From contig NZ_JQBM01000001.1 of the NCBI RefSeq assembly GCF_001437355.1, forward strand, positions 124,001 through 188,000: a stretch of 64,000 nt of DNA. The letters are read 5' to 3'. This document shows positions 1 to 9,263 of the stretch, one piece after another. The translations under genes were made by a program, and so were the position numbers. Within the stretch, counting starts at the first letter, position 1. Each line of letters opens with the position of its first letter. Origin of the DNA: Weissella viridescens (lineage in GTDB: Bacteria > Bacillota > Bacilli > Lactobacillales > Lactobacillaceae). The notes under the pieces were generated by a model. That model saw nothing but the letters and a program-made list of their open reading frames with translations, was not told the origin of the DNA and made no database searches.

Positions 1-2
1 GA

Positions 3-854
3 GCTAACGCTGTTGGTTGGTCAATCGTAATGTTGACTTTGTTTGTGCGTCTTGTTCTAATGCCTTTCATGGTACAACAACAGCATGCTGCAACAGTGCA
101 ACAAGAAAAGATGCGCTTGCTTCAACCACAATTATCAAAAATTCAAGATGCTCAAAAGAATGCCAAAACACGAGACGAGCAGATGCGTGCTTCGCAAGCC
201 ATGATGGCTGTTTACCGCGAAAATGGCGTTTCAATGTTTGGTGGTATTAACTTTTCAATTATGTTGATTCAAATGCCCATTTTTACTGGTCTTTATTCAG
301 CCATCCAACACTCAAAGGATTTGGTTGGGGCCAGTTTCTACGGTATTTCATTAACAGACAAGAGTCCAATGCTTGCATTTTTCACCGCAGCTTTGTACTT
401 CTTACAGTCATACCTTTCAACCATTGGTATTCCAGAAGATCAAAAGAAGACGATGCGTTCAATGATGTTCATGATGCCATTGATGATGTTGTTCACCACT
501 TGGTTTACCAATGGTGGAATTGCACTTTACTTTAGTGTCGGGGCGATTGTGATGATTTTCCAACAATTAATCATTACAATGTGGCGTCCACGTATTCGTA
601 AGCATATTGGAAATACGTTTGAAGTGAAAGATGTCGCTGATGATGCCTTAGCTGGTAATCTCGCACCGGCAGCGGAACCAACAAACCGTTTTGCCAAAGC
701 CATTCAAGATGCTCAGAACGCGCAACAAGAACAGGCAGCAGCTCAGACTGATTCGGATATTCCTAAGAAGACTGAAGCTCAATTACGGGCTGAAAATCGT
801 GCGCGCAATGCAAAAAAGCATGCAAAACCAGATGACGAAGATGCAAAAAAATAA
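3..854 (+). CDS. yidC: Membrane protein insertase YidC/OxaA, 3' part (5' end outside window)
   Basis: Inserts and folds membrane proteins, alone or with SecYEG. The reading frame is open from base 3, before the first ATG (base 30), and the residues before it (ANAVGWSIV) read as the start of a YidC transmembrane core. The gene is therefore cut by the window edge, and the lipoprotein signal expected in Gram-positive YidC would lie upstream. Visible: several hydrophobic segments, the conserved block around FGGINFSIMLIQMPIF, and MMPLMMLFTTWF. The roughly 90-residue C-terminal tail is rich in Lys, Ala, Gln and Asp and ends KPDDEDAKK. A long charged tail is a feature of the YidC2 (OxaA2) class, so this may be the second insertase. 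It is not followed by jag, as many yidC1 genes are. Confidence 0.92.
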   Translation, partial: ANAVGWSIVMLTLFVRLVLMPFMVQQQHAATVQQEKMRLLQPQLSKIQDAQKNAKTRDEQMRASQAMMAVYRENGVSMFGGINFSIMLIQMPIFTGLYSAIQHSKDLVGASFYGISLTDKSPMLAFFTAALYFLQSYLSTIGIPEDQKKTMRSMMFMMPLMMLFTTWFTNGGIALYFSVGAIVMIFQQLIITMWRPRIRKHIGNTFEVKDVADDALAGNLAPAAEPTNRFAKAIQDAQNAQQEQAAAQTDSDIPKKTEAQLRAENRARNAKKHAKPDDEDAKK

Positions 855-862
855 CATCCTAA

Positions 863-900
863 AAAAAGGAAGCCTCATCTGATTGAGACTTCCTTTTTAT
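863..900 (+). terminator. Intrinsic terminator after yidC
   Basis: AAGGAAG and CTTCC arms with an inner CTC/GAG pair, followed by a T-run, lie 10 bases after the yidC stop. Confidence 0.75.
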
Positions 901-929
901 TTTACTTATTTTATGTAAGGATGTATAAT
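901..929 (+). promoter_or_regulatory. Candidate sigma-A promoter for the thioredoxin gene
   Basis: TTTACT (901-906), 17-base spacer, TATAAT (924-929). A GGAGG ribosome site follows close to the ATG at 964. Confidence 0.6.
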
Positions 930-963
930 GATGGTAATTACAATATGATGGAGGATTTAGATT

Positions 964-1299
964 ATGGAATTTTACGAACCAAAACAGCATTCCGATGTTG
1001 AAATACGTGAAGCAATTGCTTCAAATGATGAACTGGTACTCTTCTTACAAACATCTTGGTGTGGTGATTGTAAAGCTATCAAACCCTTTGTACAACAATT
1101 CAAAGACCTTGTAGAAGAAACTGGGGCTAACTGGATTGATGCAGATCGTGATGAAAACATTGCTATTGCTGATGAAAATGGCCTCCGCGGAATTCCTGTC
1201 TTTGTACTTTTCAAGAATGGTCAGCAAGTTAGCCATATTGGAAATGGACAACGTTTAAATCCTGCAGATGTTGCCAACTGGATTAAAGAAAATGTCTAA
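964..1299 (+). CDS. Thioredoxin-family protein
   Basis: A 111-residue single thioredoxin fold with the redox motif WCGDC (residues 32-36) after a beta strand (LVLFLQTS). The fold's cis-proline region is GIPVFVLFKNGQ. WCGDC differs from the WCGPC of housekeeping TrxA and is seen in small YtpP/YbdE-like thioredoxins of Firmicutes, so the likely role is cytosolic thiol-disulfide exchange with unknown partners. No signal peptide or membrane segment. It has its own promoter and terminator, so it appears to be monocistronic. Start chosen by the GGAGG site just upstream. Confidence 0.85.
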   Translation: MEFYEPKQHSDVEIREAIASNDELVLFLQTSWCGDCKAIKPFVQQFKDLVEETGANWIDADRDENIAIADENGLRGIPVFVLFKNGQQVSHIGNGQRLNPADVANWIKENV

Positions 1300-1340
1300 A
1301 AAAAGAAGATACCACAGTATAAGTGGTATCTTCTTTTTTA
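1299..1340. terminator. Bidirectional terminator between thioredoxin and tetR genes
   Basis: Long stem AAGAAGATACCAC / GTGGTATCTTCTT with A- and T-runs on both flanks. It serves the plus-strand thioredoxin gene and the minus-strand tetR gene, whose stop overlaps the T-run. Confidence 0.85.
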
Positions 1341-1892
1341 GCGATTTGCCTCAGTCATTTGTTGTGCTAATTTTGACATCTCGGCAACCGATTCATGCAT
1401 ACCTGTTGCAATCCAACGAATAGCCAGAGCCAGCATTCCAGAAGCTGTAAAATCAGCCACATAATCAATTGATTGGACAGGCTTATGGTCGGCTACACGA
1501 TCTTGACTATATAAGGCCACATATAGCTCTTGCAAAATATCACGAAGGGGTGGATAGAACTGTTCACGTAGACCAGCATTCAACAATACGGCGATAATCA
1601 TCCCATTTGACTTAATAAACCCGAAAAAGGCTTTAGCGATTGCTTCACTCGTCAATGGTAAATGTTCAACGTCTACTTTAAACTCACTGTTCAGCTGTTC
1701 AACAATTGTATCAATTACTGCTTCCTTTGTACCAAAATGGCGATAGAAAGCCATCCGTGACACGCCTGCCTCGCGGGTTATTTCGGTCACCGCCAGTTGG
1801 TCATAGGATTGGCTTTGCAACAAAGTTAACGTCGCATCAATAATTTGTTCGTCGGTTTGTTGACGAATACTTTCAGTCACTGCATTTCTCAT
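1338..1892 (-). CDS. TetR/AcrR-family transcriptional regulator
   Basis: 184 residues. The N-terminal helix-turn-helix (about residues 15-60) is typical: a helix for DNA-binding scaffolding, then AVTEITREAGVSRMAFYRHF followed by GTKEAVIDTI. The remaining 120 residues form the variable ligand-binding and dimer part, which does not identify the ligand. It lies downstream of the mevalonate operon on the same strand but is separated from it by a strong terminator, so it is probably transcribed alone and may be autoregulated. A 17-base inverted repeat about 40 bases upstream of its start is a candidate operator. No neighbouring transporter points to a target. Confidence 0.85.
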   Translation of the reverse strand: MRNAVTESIRQQTDEQIIDATLTLLQSQSYDQLAVTEITREAGVSRMAFYRHFGTKEAVIDTIVEQLNSEFKVDVEHLPLTSEAIAKAFFGFIKSNGMIIAVLLNAGLREQFYPPLRDILQELYVALYSQDRVADHKPVQSIDYVADFTASGMLALAIRWIATGMHESVAEMSKLAQQMTEANR

Positions 1893-1930
1893 ACGCTCAT
1901 CTTATCGAAATTCTGTCGTGAATAGGGGAC

Positions 1931-1947
1931 TTGTGACTAAACCACAA
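1931..1947. promoter_or_regulatory. Candidate operator palindrome upstream of tetR gene
   Basis: TTGTG and CACAA half-sites separated by 7 bases, about 40 bases upstream of the tetR start codon. The position suits autoregulation. Similarity to a known site is not claimed. Confidence 0.35.
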
Positions 1948-2025
1948 TAAAATTTACCTTTCGCTGTGATTTCTCAATAATTATTAATGTTTTTTTATAA
2001 AAGTTTTTACAAAGTCATTAGATAT

Positions 2026-2059
2026 TAAAAAAGCTAACCTAGGTAGGTTAGCTTTTTTA
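2026..2059 (-). terminator. Terminator of the mevalonate operon
   Basis: Near-perfect stem AAGCTAACCT / AGGTTAGCTT flanked by A- and T-runs. It overlaps the fni stop codon. Confidence 0.85.
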
Positions 2060-3094
2060 ACGTTGATCATTATAATTTTTCAATTCAGGGGATAAGATAT
2101 ATGGCACATTGACTAAATCGCTCGCTTTGCGTGCACCAACTAACGCATATAATTCGGTTAGCTGCTTTTGCCAACGCGTGATTTCGTCAATTAAACCATC
2201 AACATCTGTTGTTAATAGTGTGTGAAGGAAATGCCCAGCAATACCAACTGCTTGGGCTCCCATAATCTGCGCCTTTAAGATATCAAGGGGAGATTGAATG
2301 CCACCAGTTGCGAAAACGTTAATTGCATCAGTTGCATTCTGTGCTTCAAGAAGTGATTCAGCGGTTGTTTGACCCCAATCATATAAGAAAGAATATTGCT
2401 CTGGGGCTTCTCGATTACGGCGGTCTTCAATCTGTGCGAAATTGGTGCCTGAACGCCCACCAATATTAACATATTGAACACCCATTTCTGCTAGTTCATT
2501 AATACTTTGAGCATCCATACCAAAACCAACTTCTTTAACAATGACGGGAACCTTAACATACTCAACAATCTCTTTAATATTATCTTTCCAATAAAAAGAT
2601 TCATCGCCTTCAGGCATGACCGTTTCTTGAGCGGCGTTAACGTGAACCTCCAGCGCATCTGCGTGAATTAAGTCAACTGCTCGCTGGGCATTTGCGGCAG
2701 AGTGTCCAGCACCGATATTTGCCATTAAGAAACCATCTGGATTGACTTCTCGTGCAATTTGAAAACTAGTCGCTTGAGCAGGTTCCTTAATGGCAATACT
2801 TTCTGATCCAACAGCCATTGCTAATCCGGTTTCACGTGCAGCAACAGCCAATTGTTGATTAATCTCACCTGTCTTTTCACTACCACCAGTCATCGCCTCA
2901 ATATAAAATGGATATTGCCAATTGAAGTCCATATTTGACATACGCAAATCGACTTCTGTCATACTTATTTCTGGCATCGGACGATGAATGATCCGAATAT
3001 CATTAAGTGAAGAAGTGGGTGGGGTACGGCGGAAATTTGATTCAGCTAAAGCTAAATGTTCATTTTTACGATGGGCTTGTCCTGATTCTGTCAT
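2057..3094 (-). CDS. fni: Type 2 isopentenyl-diphosphate delta-isomerase (FMN dependent)
   Basis: Interconverts isopentenyl and dimethylallyl diphosphate, the last step that feeds both C5 units to undecaprenyl-phosphate and other isoprenoid synthesis. 345 residues. Type 2 features: N-terminal RKNEHLALAE, the glycine-rich flavin/phosphate region MAVGSES, MANIGAG, VIVKEVGFGM, and NIGGRSGTNFAQIE and FATGGIQSPLDILKAQIMGA near the C-terminus. The start at 3094 is preferred over an upstream in-frame ATG at 3160, because AGGAGG lies just ahead of 3094 and the longer form would run back into pmk. Last gene of the operon, 8 bases after pmk. Confidence 0.95.
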   Translation of the reverse strand: MTESGQAHRKNEHLALAESNFRRTPPTSSLNDIRIIHRPMPEISMTEVDLRMSNMDFNWQYPFYIEAMTGGSEKTGEINQQLAVAARETGLAMAVGSESIAIKEPAQATSFQIAREVNPDGFLMANIGAGHSAANAQRAVDLIHADALEVHVNAAQETVMPEGDESFYWKDNIKEIVEYVKVPVIVKEVGFGMDAQSINELAEMGVQYVNIGGRSGTNFAQIEDRRNREAPEQYSFLYDWGQTTAESLLEAQNATDAINVFATGGIQSPLDILKAQIMGAQAVGIAGHFLHTLLTTDVDGLIDEITRWQKQLTELYALVGARKASDLVNVPYILSPELKNYNDQR

Positions 3095-3102
3095 AAAGCC
3101 TC

Positions 3103-4176
3103 CTATGTCTCTGGGGTTGCGATTTCTAATTGAAGCGGGGTAATACCACGTGCTTGCCATGCTTCTTTTAAAGCGACTTCAGCAGCTTCATCTTGTACAA
3201 TGGCCAATCCGTTATCACCGTTACCAGCCCCTGAAATCTTTGCTGCAATACCACGACGATATGCTGAACTCAATAATTCACGTAGCTTTGGCGTAACATA
3301 GTTGATATGCATAAATTCAGCGAATTTTATCAGAGCTCGTTGATTCAGCCGTAAATTAGTTCGGAACGCAATATAATCAGCTTGTTGGATATTTTTCTCC
3401 AATAATCTAATGAGTGGGGTTGTCTTGCTGCCCAACCGTTCCTTATAAATACGGGCAACTTTTGCATTAATCGTGAGTAATTGTTGCGTGTATGCGGGTT
3501 GACCAGTCCAACCAACGACCAAGCGCCAACTAGCCGGAAAGGTAATCTCATGAATATCTAGCTTAGGCCAATCCATTGCAATGAGTTCAGATAATTGACA
3601 CGTAGCATCAGTTAACTTCTCTTCAAGCCATAGATTATCAAACCGACTATAGAAAATCACATTTTCAAAGCTAGCCGCTGCCACATCACCCATAGAGCCC
3701 ACTTTAAAACTAGGTAACGAGCTTAGAATAATAGCACTCATCTTAAATAATTCAAGTGGGGACAAAGCAAGTTGGTAGTGTTGCGCCAATCCTTTAATTA
3801 AGGCAACCACAGTTGCCGCTGACGAACCTAAACCAATCTTCTTACCGTATTGATCTAGGTCACTCGCTAAGTCAATGGATAAACCGGATAGTTCTTGCTG
3901 ATGCTCATTTAACCATATTGCCATGACTTGAAGCGTTTTAGTCGTTAAATTCCAAGCATCATCTAATGCTTCTTGTTCCAGAACGTCCAAACTAATTGTT
4001 TTGTGACCTAGTTGATCACTAGCAAGGGTTAGTGTTGGTTGGGCATCGTCAGTATCTGTAATGGTCACAGACATATAGCGATTGACTGCAAAAATAATAC
4101 TTGCCTGTCCCGGTAGAGTAATGGCATATTCTCCGGCTAAATATAATTTCCCCGGCGCCTTTACACGCGTGATCAT
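3103..4176 (-). CDS. mvaK2: Phosphomevalonate kinase
   Basis: GHMP-family kinase that phosphorylates mevalonate 5-phosphate to the diphosphate. 357 residues. Motif 1 is near the start (APGKLYLAGEYAITLPG), the ATP-binding motif 2 is KKIGLGSSAATVVALIKGL around residue 112-130, and motif 3 near the C-terminus is KISGAGNGDNGLAIV. All three are intact. Its start overlaps the mvaD stop by 4 bases, so translation is probably coupled. Confidence 0.95.
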   Translation of the reverse strand: MITRVKAPGKLYLAGEYAITLPGQASIIFAVNRYMSVTITDTDDAQPTLTLASDQLGHKTISLDVLEQEALDDAWNLTTKTLQVMAIWLNEHQQELSGLSIDLASDLDQYGKKIGLGSSAATVVALIKGLAQHYQLALSPLELFKMSAIILSSLPSFKVGSMGDVAAASFENVIFYSRFDNLWLEEKLTDATCQLSELIAMDWPKLDIHEITFPASWRLVVGWTGQPAYTQQLLTINAKVARIYKERLGSKTTPLIRLLEKNIQQADYIAFRTNLRLNQRALIKFAEFMHINYVTPKLRELLSSAYRRGIAAKISGAGNGDNGLAIVQDEAAEVALKEAWQARGITPLQLEIATPET

Positions 4177-5159
4177 ATGCTATCTCCTTTAACAATTTTA
4201 AGTCCTGGTCCAGGTGTAGCCACAACCGTCGTGATGTTAGGCATGAGTTGTTGTAGTTGGGCTTGAATTTGGTCTGTATCAGTAGATTTTGAAATTAATT
4301 TAACATTTGGCCCTGCATCCATTGTTGCATAGACTTCAATTCCAGTTTGTCGTAATTGCGCAGCAAGTTGGATGACGTCCCAAGAAGCATCAGTCAAATA
4401 GTTAAATGGGGGACAAGCCGTGGTATTTGTAGCGTGCATTTGAAGCGCATTCGCTTCTGCCATTTGTCCGAGCGTTGTGAAATCATGCGCCGCAATTGCG
4501 TTTTCCATTGGTACAGTTAGTGCATTCGTGTTATCGACCCATTCTTGGTAAAAGGGAGAGGTGGCCATGGTATGTTGCATACCACCACGTGAATCAATTT
4601 TTTTAGGTTGATCATTGATGACGACCGTCAATAATTGAATATCCCAATCGACTTGTTCGGTTAACGGTATAGCAAACGAGGTCTGATCATCAACACCACG
4701 CATCCACTCAACAAATCCTCCGTAAATGGAACGTGAAGCAGATCCTGAACCTCGGCGTGCTAACCGACTTAATTCCGTTTTTGATAATTCAAGGCCAGCT
4801 GCTGAACTGGCAGCACCTGCAAGTGCAGCGAAAGCAGAAGCAGACGAGGCAAGCCCGGCAGCTGTCGGGACATGGTTGGTCGATTTTACAGATGCCTTTG
4901 CGGAAATGTTAGCCATCGACCGAACATCATCTAAAAATCGTGTAATTTTCTCACCAGAATTTCCCGTCAATGCTTGTCCATTTAAAGACACTTGATCTTC
5001 AGTTAATGTTTCATCAAATTGGACCGTTGTATCTGTATAAAATTCATCGAGCGTGAGGGAGATTGAGGTAGTTGTGGGAATAATCTCTGTTTGATTTGCT
5101 TTACCCCAATATTTAAGGAGTGCAATGTTCGTATGTGCTCTGGCTGTATATGCTTGCAT
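4173..5159 (-). CDS. mvaD: Diphosphomevalonate decarboxylase
   Basis: Converts mevalonate diphosphate to isopentenyl diphosphate with ATP use and decarboxylation. 328 residues. Signatures: AHTNIALLKYWGK near the N-terminus, STNHVPTAAGLASSASAFAAL (GHMP motif 2), RRGSGSASRSIYGGFVEW with the catalytic region, and TMDAGPNVKL near the C-terminus. Start at 5159 is chosen over 5192: GGAGG lies 10 bases upstream and the longer form would overlap mvk. It begins 5 bases after mvk ends. Confidence 0.95.
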   Translation of the reverse strand: MQAYTARAHTNIALLKYWGKANQTEIIPTTTSISLTLDEFYTDTTVQFDETLTEDQVSLNGQALTGNSGEKITRFLDDVRSMANISAKASVKSTNHVPTAAGLASSASAFAALAGAASSAAGLELSKTELSRLARRGSGSASRSIYGGFVEWMRGVDDQTSFAIPLTEQVDWDIQLLTVVINDQPKKIDSRGGMQHTMATSPFYQEWVDNTNALTVPMENAIAAHDFTTLGQMAEANALQMHATNTTACPPFNYLTDASWDVIQLAAQLRQTGIEVYATMDAGPNVKLISKSTDTDQIQAQLQQLMPNITTVVATPGPGLKIVKGDSI

Positions 5160-5164
5160 AGACG

Positions 5165-6100
5165 CTACCTCCGTGTATAATGTTGAACCCAAACTTCTTG
5201 TGCGCCAGCTTGTTCAAGTGCATGAATCACGTTATCGGCATGCTCTTTTGTATTGGCTAAGGCCAACATAGCACCGCCGACACCACCACCGGTCAACTTA
5301 GCACCTAGTGCACCTGCTTGATTGGCTGCTGTCACTAATCGATCTAGGCTAGGGTGTGATACCCCAAGCTCTTGTAAATGTTGGTGGGCTTCAGTCATTG
5401 ATTGTCCGATGGCCGTTGTGTCGCCTTGCTTCAACCCATCACGAATATTTTCAGCAATCTTGCCTAATGCAGAGATATGGCCGTTTGTTTGTGTTGGATT
5501 AGCATCAAATTGTTCACGAACAACTGAAACTGCCAGACCAGTTTGACCACGGACACCAGTATCCGCAATAATCAGATAGCCTTCCAAGGTCATTTCAAGA
5601 GTCTGCGTCGTCTCTTTTTTGATAAACCAAACCGGCACATCACTCGCACACGTCGCTGCGTCTAAACCGGATGGTGAGCCATGGGTTACTGCTTCTTCAA
5701 TATTAGCCCATTGTTGCAGTTCCGTTTGAGATAGTGGTGCATCGAAATAATTAAAAAAAGCACGAATTATCGCAATGGCTGATGCAGCAGATGATCCCAT
5801 GCCACGTTCCTGGGGAATCGTTGATGTGATTGCTAATAAAAATGGCATATTTGTTGCGTCAAAATGTCGTAAAAGACGCGTAATGAGTTGTCGAATGCCT
5901 TCATAAACTTCGCCCATTTCATCCATCGGACCTTGGTAATTGGGTGTAATTACCATTTGACCAGCTTGACGTGCCATTAATTTTGCGGTCATTGCTAGGT
6001 CGGGAAGGGGTACCGCGATTGCTGGTTGGCCATAGACAACCGAGTGATCCCCAATGAGAATCACTTTGGCATGACTGGTTCCAGTGCTTTGACTTTCCAT
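5165..6100 (-). CDS. mvk: Mevalonate kinase
   Basis: First kinase of the lower mevalonate pathway, making mevalonate 5-phosphate. 311 residues. GHMP motif 1 is AKVILIGDHSVVYGQPAIA (residues 11-29), motif 2 is ERGMGSSAASAIAI, and motif 3 is AKLTGGGVGGAMLALA. The order mvk-mvaD-pmk-fni in one tight operon is the usual arrangement in lactobacilli and enterococci. HMG-CoA synthase and reductase are not in this window and should be encoded elsewhere. Confidence 0.95.
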   Translation of the reverse strand: MESQSTGTSHAKVILIGDHSVVYGQPAIAVPLPDLAMTAKLMARQAGQMVITPNYQGPMDEMGEVYEGIRQLITRLLRHFDATNMPFLLAITSTIPQERGMGSSAASAIAIIRAFFNYFDAPLSQTELQQWANIEEAVTHGSPSGLDAATCASDVPVWFIKKETTQTLEMTLEGYLIIADTGVRGQTGLAVSVVREQFDANPTQTNGHISALGKIAENIRDGLKQGDTTAIGQSMTEAHQHLQELGVSHPSLDRLVTAANQAGALGAKLTGGGVGGAMLALANTKEHADNVIHALEQAGAQEVWVQHYTRR

Positions 6101-6136
6101 ATTTAAACCACCAATCTACTTAATTTATATTTTATT

Positions 6137-6166
6137 TCTATAGTTAAAATAATTCATACTTGTAAA
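6137..6166 (-). promoter_or_regulatory. Candidate promoter of the mevalonate operon
   Basis: On the minus strand, TTTACA (6161-6166), 18-base spacer, TATAGA (6137-6142), about 40 bases upstream of mvk. Confidence 0.45.
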
Positions 6167-6314
6167 TTCTAACAAAAATGAATTGAATATGCCATAAATC
6201 AACCTTAGCATGTCAAAAGTTCGTTGCGTTTTGTGATATCACAGCCTGATTATCAAAATCTAAAGCAAACATGCTATAATAAGGTAAGAAATTAGACAAG
6301 GTTGTGATCGAAAG

Positions 6315-9167
6315 ATGCAAAAAAAAGACATATATGCTGTTGTTGATCTAGAGACAACCAAGACATCACAAGATGATGGGCATATCATACAAATTGCAAT
6401 TGCATTTGTACAAAATAAAACAATTATTAATCAATTCTCAACAATGATTAATCCCGGAACCAATATTCCGCGTCATATCACCCAATTAACGGGTATTACG
6501 AATGGCATGGTTAAGCATGCCCCATATTTTGAAGAGGTCGCCCAAACAATTCATGCTATGTTACAGGGGACAATTTTTGTGGCGCACAATGTTAATTTTG
6601 ATCTGCCTTTTTTGAATATTGAATTTTCACGTCTGGGCATTACACCGTTGGATTCCGACGCAATTGATACCGTACCACTTAGCCAACTCTTATGGCCAAC
6701 AGCGCCGGGATATCGACTTGTAGATATTGCAAAATATCTAGGAATTCTTCATGAACATCCACACCAAGCTGATAGCGATGCTGCAACCACCGCAGAATTA
6801 TTCATTAGTATTTTAAATCGTGCCCAAAGTTTGCCGATGGTAACACTCCAGTCCCTGACTGATTTACCTTTGGTATTACCCCGACAAAGCAAGCAAGTCC
6901 TAGTGGATGCACTTCGTCTCAATCGAGAAAAACCACAGCCTTTAGCTCATAATTTACAGGTAATTGACGGTTTAGCCATTCGCCGTTTCTCAGCTCCGGC
7001 ACCCTTAGTCGATGACCAGAATGTGACTTATCCAGCTAAACCGAGCCAAAAGAAACAATTATTTGGCGATACACTCACTTATCGGGATGAGCAAGCAAAA
7101 TTAATGAACTTTGTTGATCATCACTATGACCAAGCCGATAACGATCTCAGTCAAAAGGCACCAGGTACAGATGCATTAGTCATTGAGGCGCCAACTGGAA
7201 TGGGAAAAACCTTGGGGTATACGTTACCTTATGCTTACTTAGCGCAAAAGAATCGTAAACAAGTGGTTGTTTCAGTGCCAACAATTACGTTACAGAACCA
7301 AGTGGTTCAGGTAATCAATCAACAACTAAATGCGATTCTACCATTTGAAGTTCGTGCGGTAAGTTTGAAGGGGCAGACCCATTATTTGAATTTACAAAGT
7401 TTCAAACGTTCACTGAATGTTGATGAGGGGTCTGCTGCTTTACAGTTTATTAAAGCGCAGATTTTAGTTTGGTTAACAGAAACGCTAACTGGTGATTTCG
7501 ATGAACTTAATCTCATCAATCCACAGACCGAATTTATGAACAAATTGTCACAACCCGCCAACAATCCAACTGGTTCAGCCTTTTATGGACATGAGTTTAG
7601 TGAGCGACAGCATATTATTGCCCAAGAATCACAATTCTTAGTCGTCAATCATGCTTACTTGGCGAGTTATGCTCACAAATTAGGTCCCAAAAATGATGCA
7701 GCTTATTTGGTCATTGATGAACCGCAACATTTACCAGATGCTGTGGTGCAACAAAGCCGTCGCCAACTAAACTTTAACCGTTGGTTCGATGATGTAAACG
7801 AGGCGCAGTTCTTATTTGATCGTTCTGCAAACGTCAATATTCAAACTATTCTCACTCGGATACCGGGTGGTCGAAAATTGAAGAATCGTTTTCTTGAAAG
7901 TATTCATCAATTGCAAGCTGAAATCCCACAACTTGAAACAAAATTGTATCGTCGTTTTCTGTTAAACCAAAAGGAGGTCCTCGGATCTGGGGTACATGAC
8001 TTCCCAGTCGACTTGCATGAACTAGCGCAATTCTGGGTTGAACAAGCCGGACGTGTTCAAAAAATTCATCAAGGCATTGCCGATTTACAAACATGCTTAA
8101 ATGATTTTCTTGATGAATTTAGCCAGCTCAAACACGTTTTTTCCGTGGATGAACGTCAAACAATTGCTGATTTTCGACGTTGTTTAAATTTAATTGCCAA
8201 CTCCGAACACAGCTTAACTGTTTTCCAACAGGATCTAGTTGAGTTCCCTGAGGCAAGCGTATTTTGGTTAACACAAAATCTTGATCAAGAAGGGCAACAT
8301 TTGAAGCTCAGTGGCGGATTATTACACACCGTTGATTACTTCAAAACACGTGTTTATCCACACTTCATGCCAGTCACTCTGATTGGCGCCACATTGTTTA
8401 CGTCTAATAAATCAAACTATCTCTATGATCGTTTAAACATCGATCGTAGTACTGCCGAGGTTCATACCTTTAACGATGTATTTGATTATGCCAACCAAAG
8501 TGAATTTATTTTGGTTAACGATGCCGTAAATCCAACAGACTCAGGTTATGTTGATTATCTAAGCCGAACCATTGCTGATATTTTAGAGCATGTTCATGAA
8601 AATACATTGATTTTATTTAATTCCCTAGAAACTATTCAGCAAGTTTATCAACAACTGCAAAAAATGAATGTCGCTAATAAAAATCAATTAACCATTTTGG
8701 TTCAAGGGATAACTGGGTCGCATGGCCGTATTCTAAAACGCATGCAAAATGAACAAGGCATTATTACACTAGGTGCGAATAGTTTTTGGGAAGGCGTTGA
8801 TTTACCTGCTGAGCAATTACGTTTGGTCATTATTACACGACTACCATTTGATCAACCTAATTCCATTCCTCAAAAAGCTGAAGAAGCCTTCCTACGTGCT
8901 CAAGGACGTCAACCATTCTACCAAAGCACACTACCCAAAGCAGTGCTTAGACTGCGTCAAGGCGTTGGTCGTTTAATTCGAACTCCCACGGATTATGGGG
9001 CTGTTGTCATGCTCGACGTGCGCATGCTTGAAAAGCCTTATGGAAAGACGCTGCGCAACATGTTACCTAAAACGATGCCGCAAGTTGTGCGTGCAAGCCA
9101 AGCTGTTGGACCTGAACTCGCACAATTTTTTAAGCAACATGATGAAAAACAGCATCATTTGGACTAA
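6315..9167 (+). CDS. dinG: DinG-family helicase with N-terminal DnaQ-type 3'-5' exonuclease
   Basis: 950 residues, the Firmicutes-type fusion. Exonuclease domain about 1-175: VVDLETT (Exo I acidic pair), HNVNFDLPFL (Exo II), HQADSDAATTAEL (Exo III, DEDDh type). Helicase part: Walker A EAPTGMGKTLGY at about 291-302, motif II VIDEPQHL (DEPQ, not the DEAH/DEAQ usual in the family), and motif VI GVGRLIRT near the C-terminus. No four-cysteine iron-sulfur cluster is visible between motifs I and II, as expected for the Gram-positive form. The probable role is nucleic-acid processing in repair. A TATAAT box lies at 6275-6280. The dinG-ypmB-asnS-dnaD order is conserved in Firmicutes. Confidence 0.93.
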   Translation: MQKKDIYAVVDLETTKTSQDDGHIIQIAIAFVQNKTIINQFSTMINPGTNIPRHITQLTGITNGMVKHAPYFEEVAQTIHAMLQGTIFVAHNVNFDLPFLNIEFSRLGITPLDSDAIDTVPLSQLLWPTAPGYRLVDIAKYLGILHEHPHQADSDAATTAELFISILNRAQSLPMVTLQSLTDLPLVLPRQSKQVLVDALRLNREKPQPLAHNLQVIDGLAIRRFSAPAPLVDDQNVTYPAKPSQKKQLFGDTLTYRDEQAKLMNFVDHHYDQADNDLSQKAPGTDALVIEAPTGMGKTLGYTLPYAYLAQKNRKQVVVSVPTITLQNQVVQVINQQLNAILPFEVRAVSLKGQTHYLNLQSFKRSLNVDEGSAALQFIKAQILVWLTETLTGDFDELNLINPQTEFMNKLSQPANNPTGSAFYGHEFSERQHIIAQESQFLVVNHAYLASYAHKLGPKNDAAYLVIDEPQHLPDAVVQQSRRQLNFNRWFDDVNEAQFLFDRSANVNIQTILTRIPGGRKLKNRFLESIHQLQAEIPQLETKLYRRFLLNQKEVLGSGVHDFPVDLHELAQFWVEQAGRVQKIHQGIADLQTCLNDFLDEFSQLKHVFSVDERQTIADFRRCLNLIANSEHSLTVFQQDLVEFPEASVFWLTQNLDQEGQHLKLSGGLLHTVDYFKTRVYPHFMPVTLIGATLFTSNKSNYLYDRLNIDRSTAEVHTFNDVFDYANQSEFILVNDAVNPTDSGYVDYLSRTIADILEHVHENTLILFNSLETIQQVYQQLQKMNVANKNQLTILVQGITGSHGRILKRMQNEQGIITLGANSFWEGVDLPAEQLRLVIITRLPFDQPNSIPQKAEEAFLRAQGRQPFYQSTLPKAVLRLRQGVGRLIRTPTDYGAVVMLDVRMLEKPYGKTLRNMLPKTMPQVVRASQAVGPELAQFFKQHDEKQHHLD

Positions 9168-9263
9168 AATTATCTCGAGAAGGGCTTTAATCTCGCTACT
9201 TTTTTTGATAAAGTAAGATAAGATGAGTCATACCAAATGTATGATCAATAGGAGGGGCTTATT

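Noticed and set aside
4726..4995. 89-codon plus-strand frame inside mvaD
   Set aside because: Antisense to a well-supported gene, no ribosome site, skewed composition from Ala/Ser-rich codons of the opposite strand.
9174..9205. CGAGA/TCTCG hairpin with T-run after dinG
   Set aside because: Only a 5-base stem with a 10-base loop; too weak to call as a terminator, although read-through to ypmB would be consistent.
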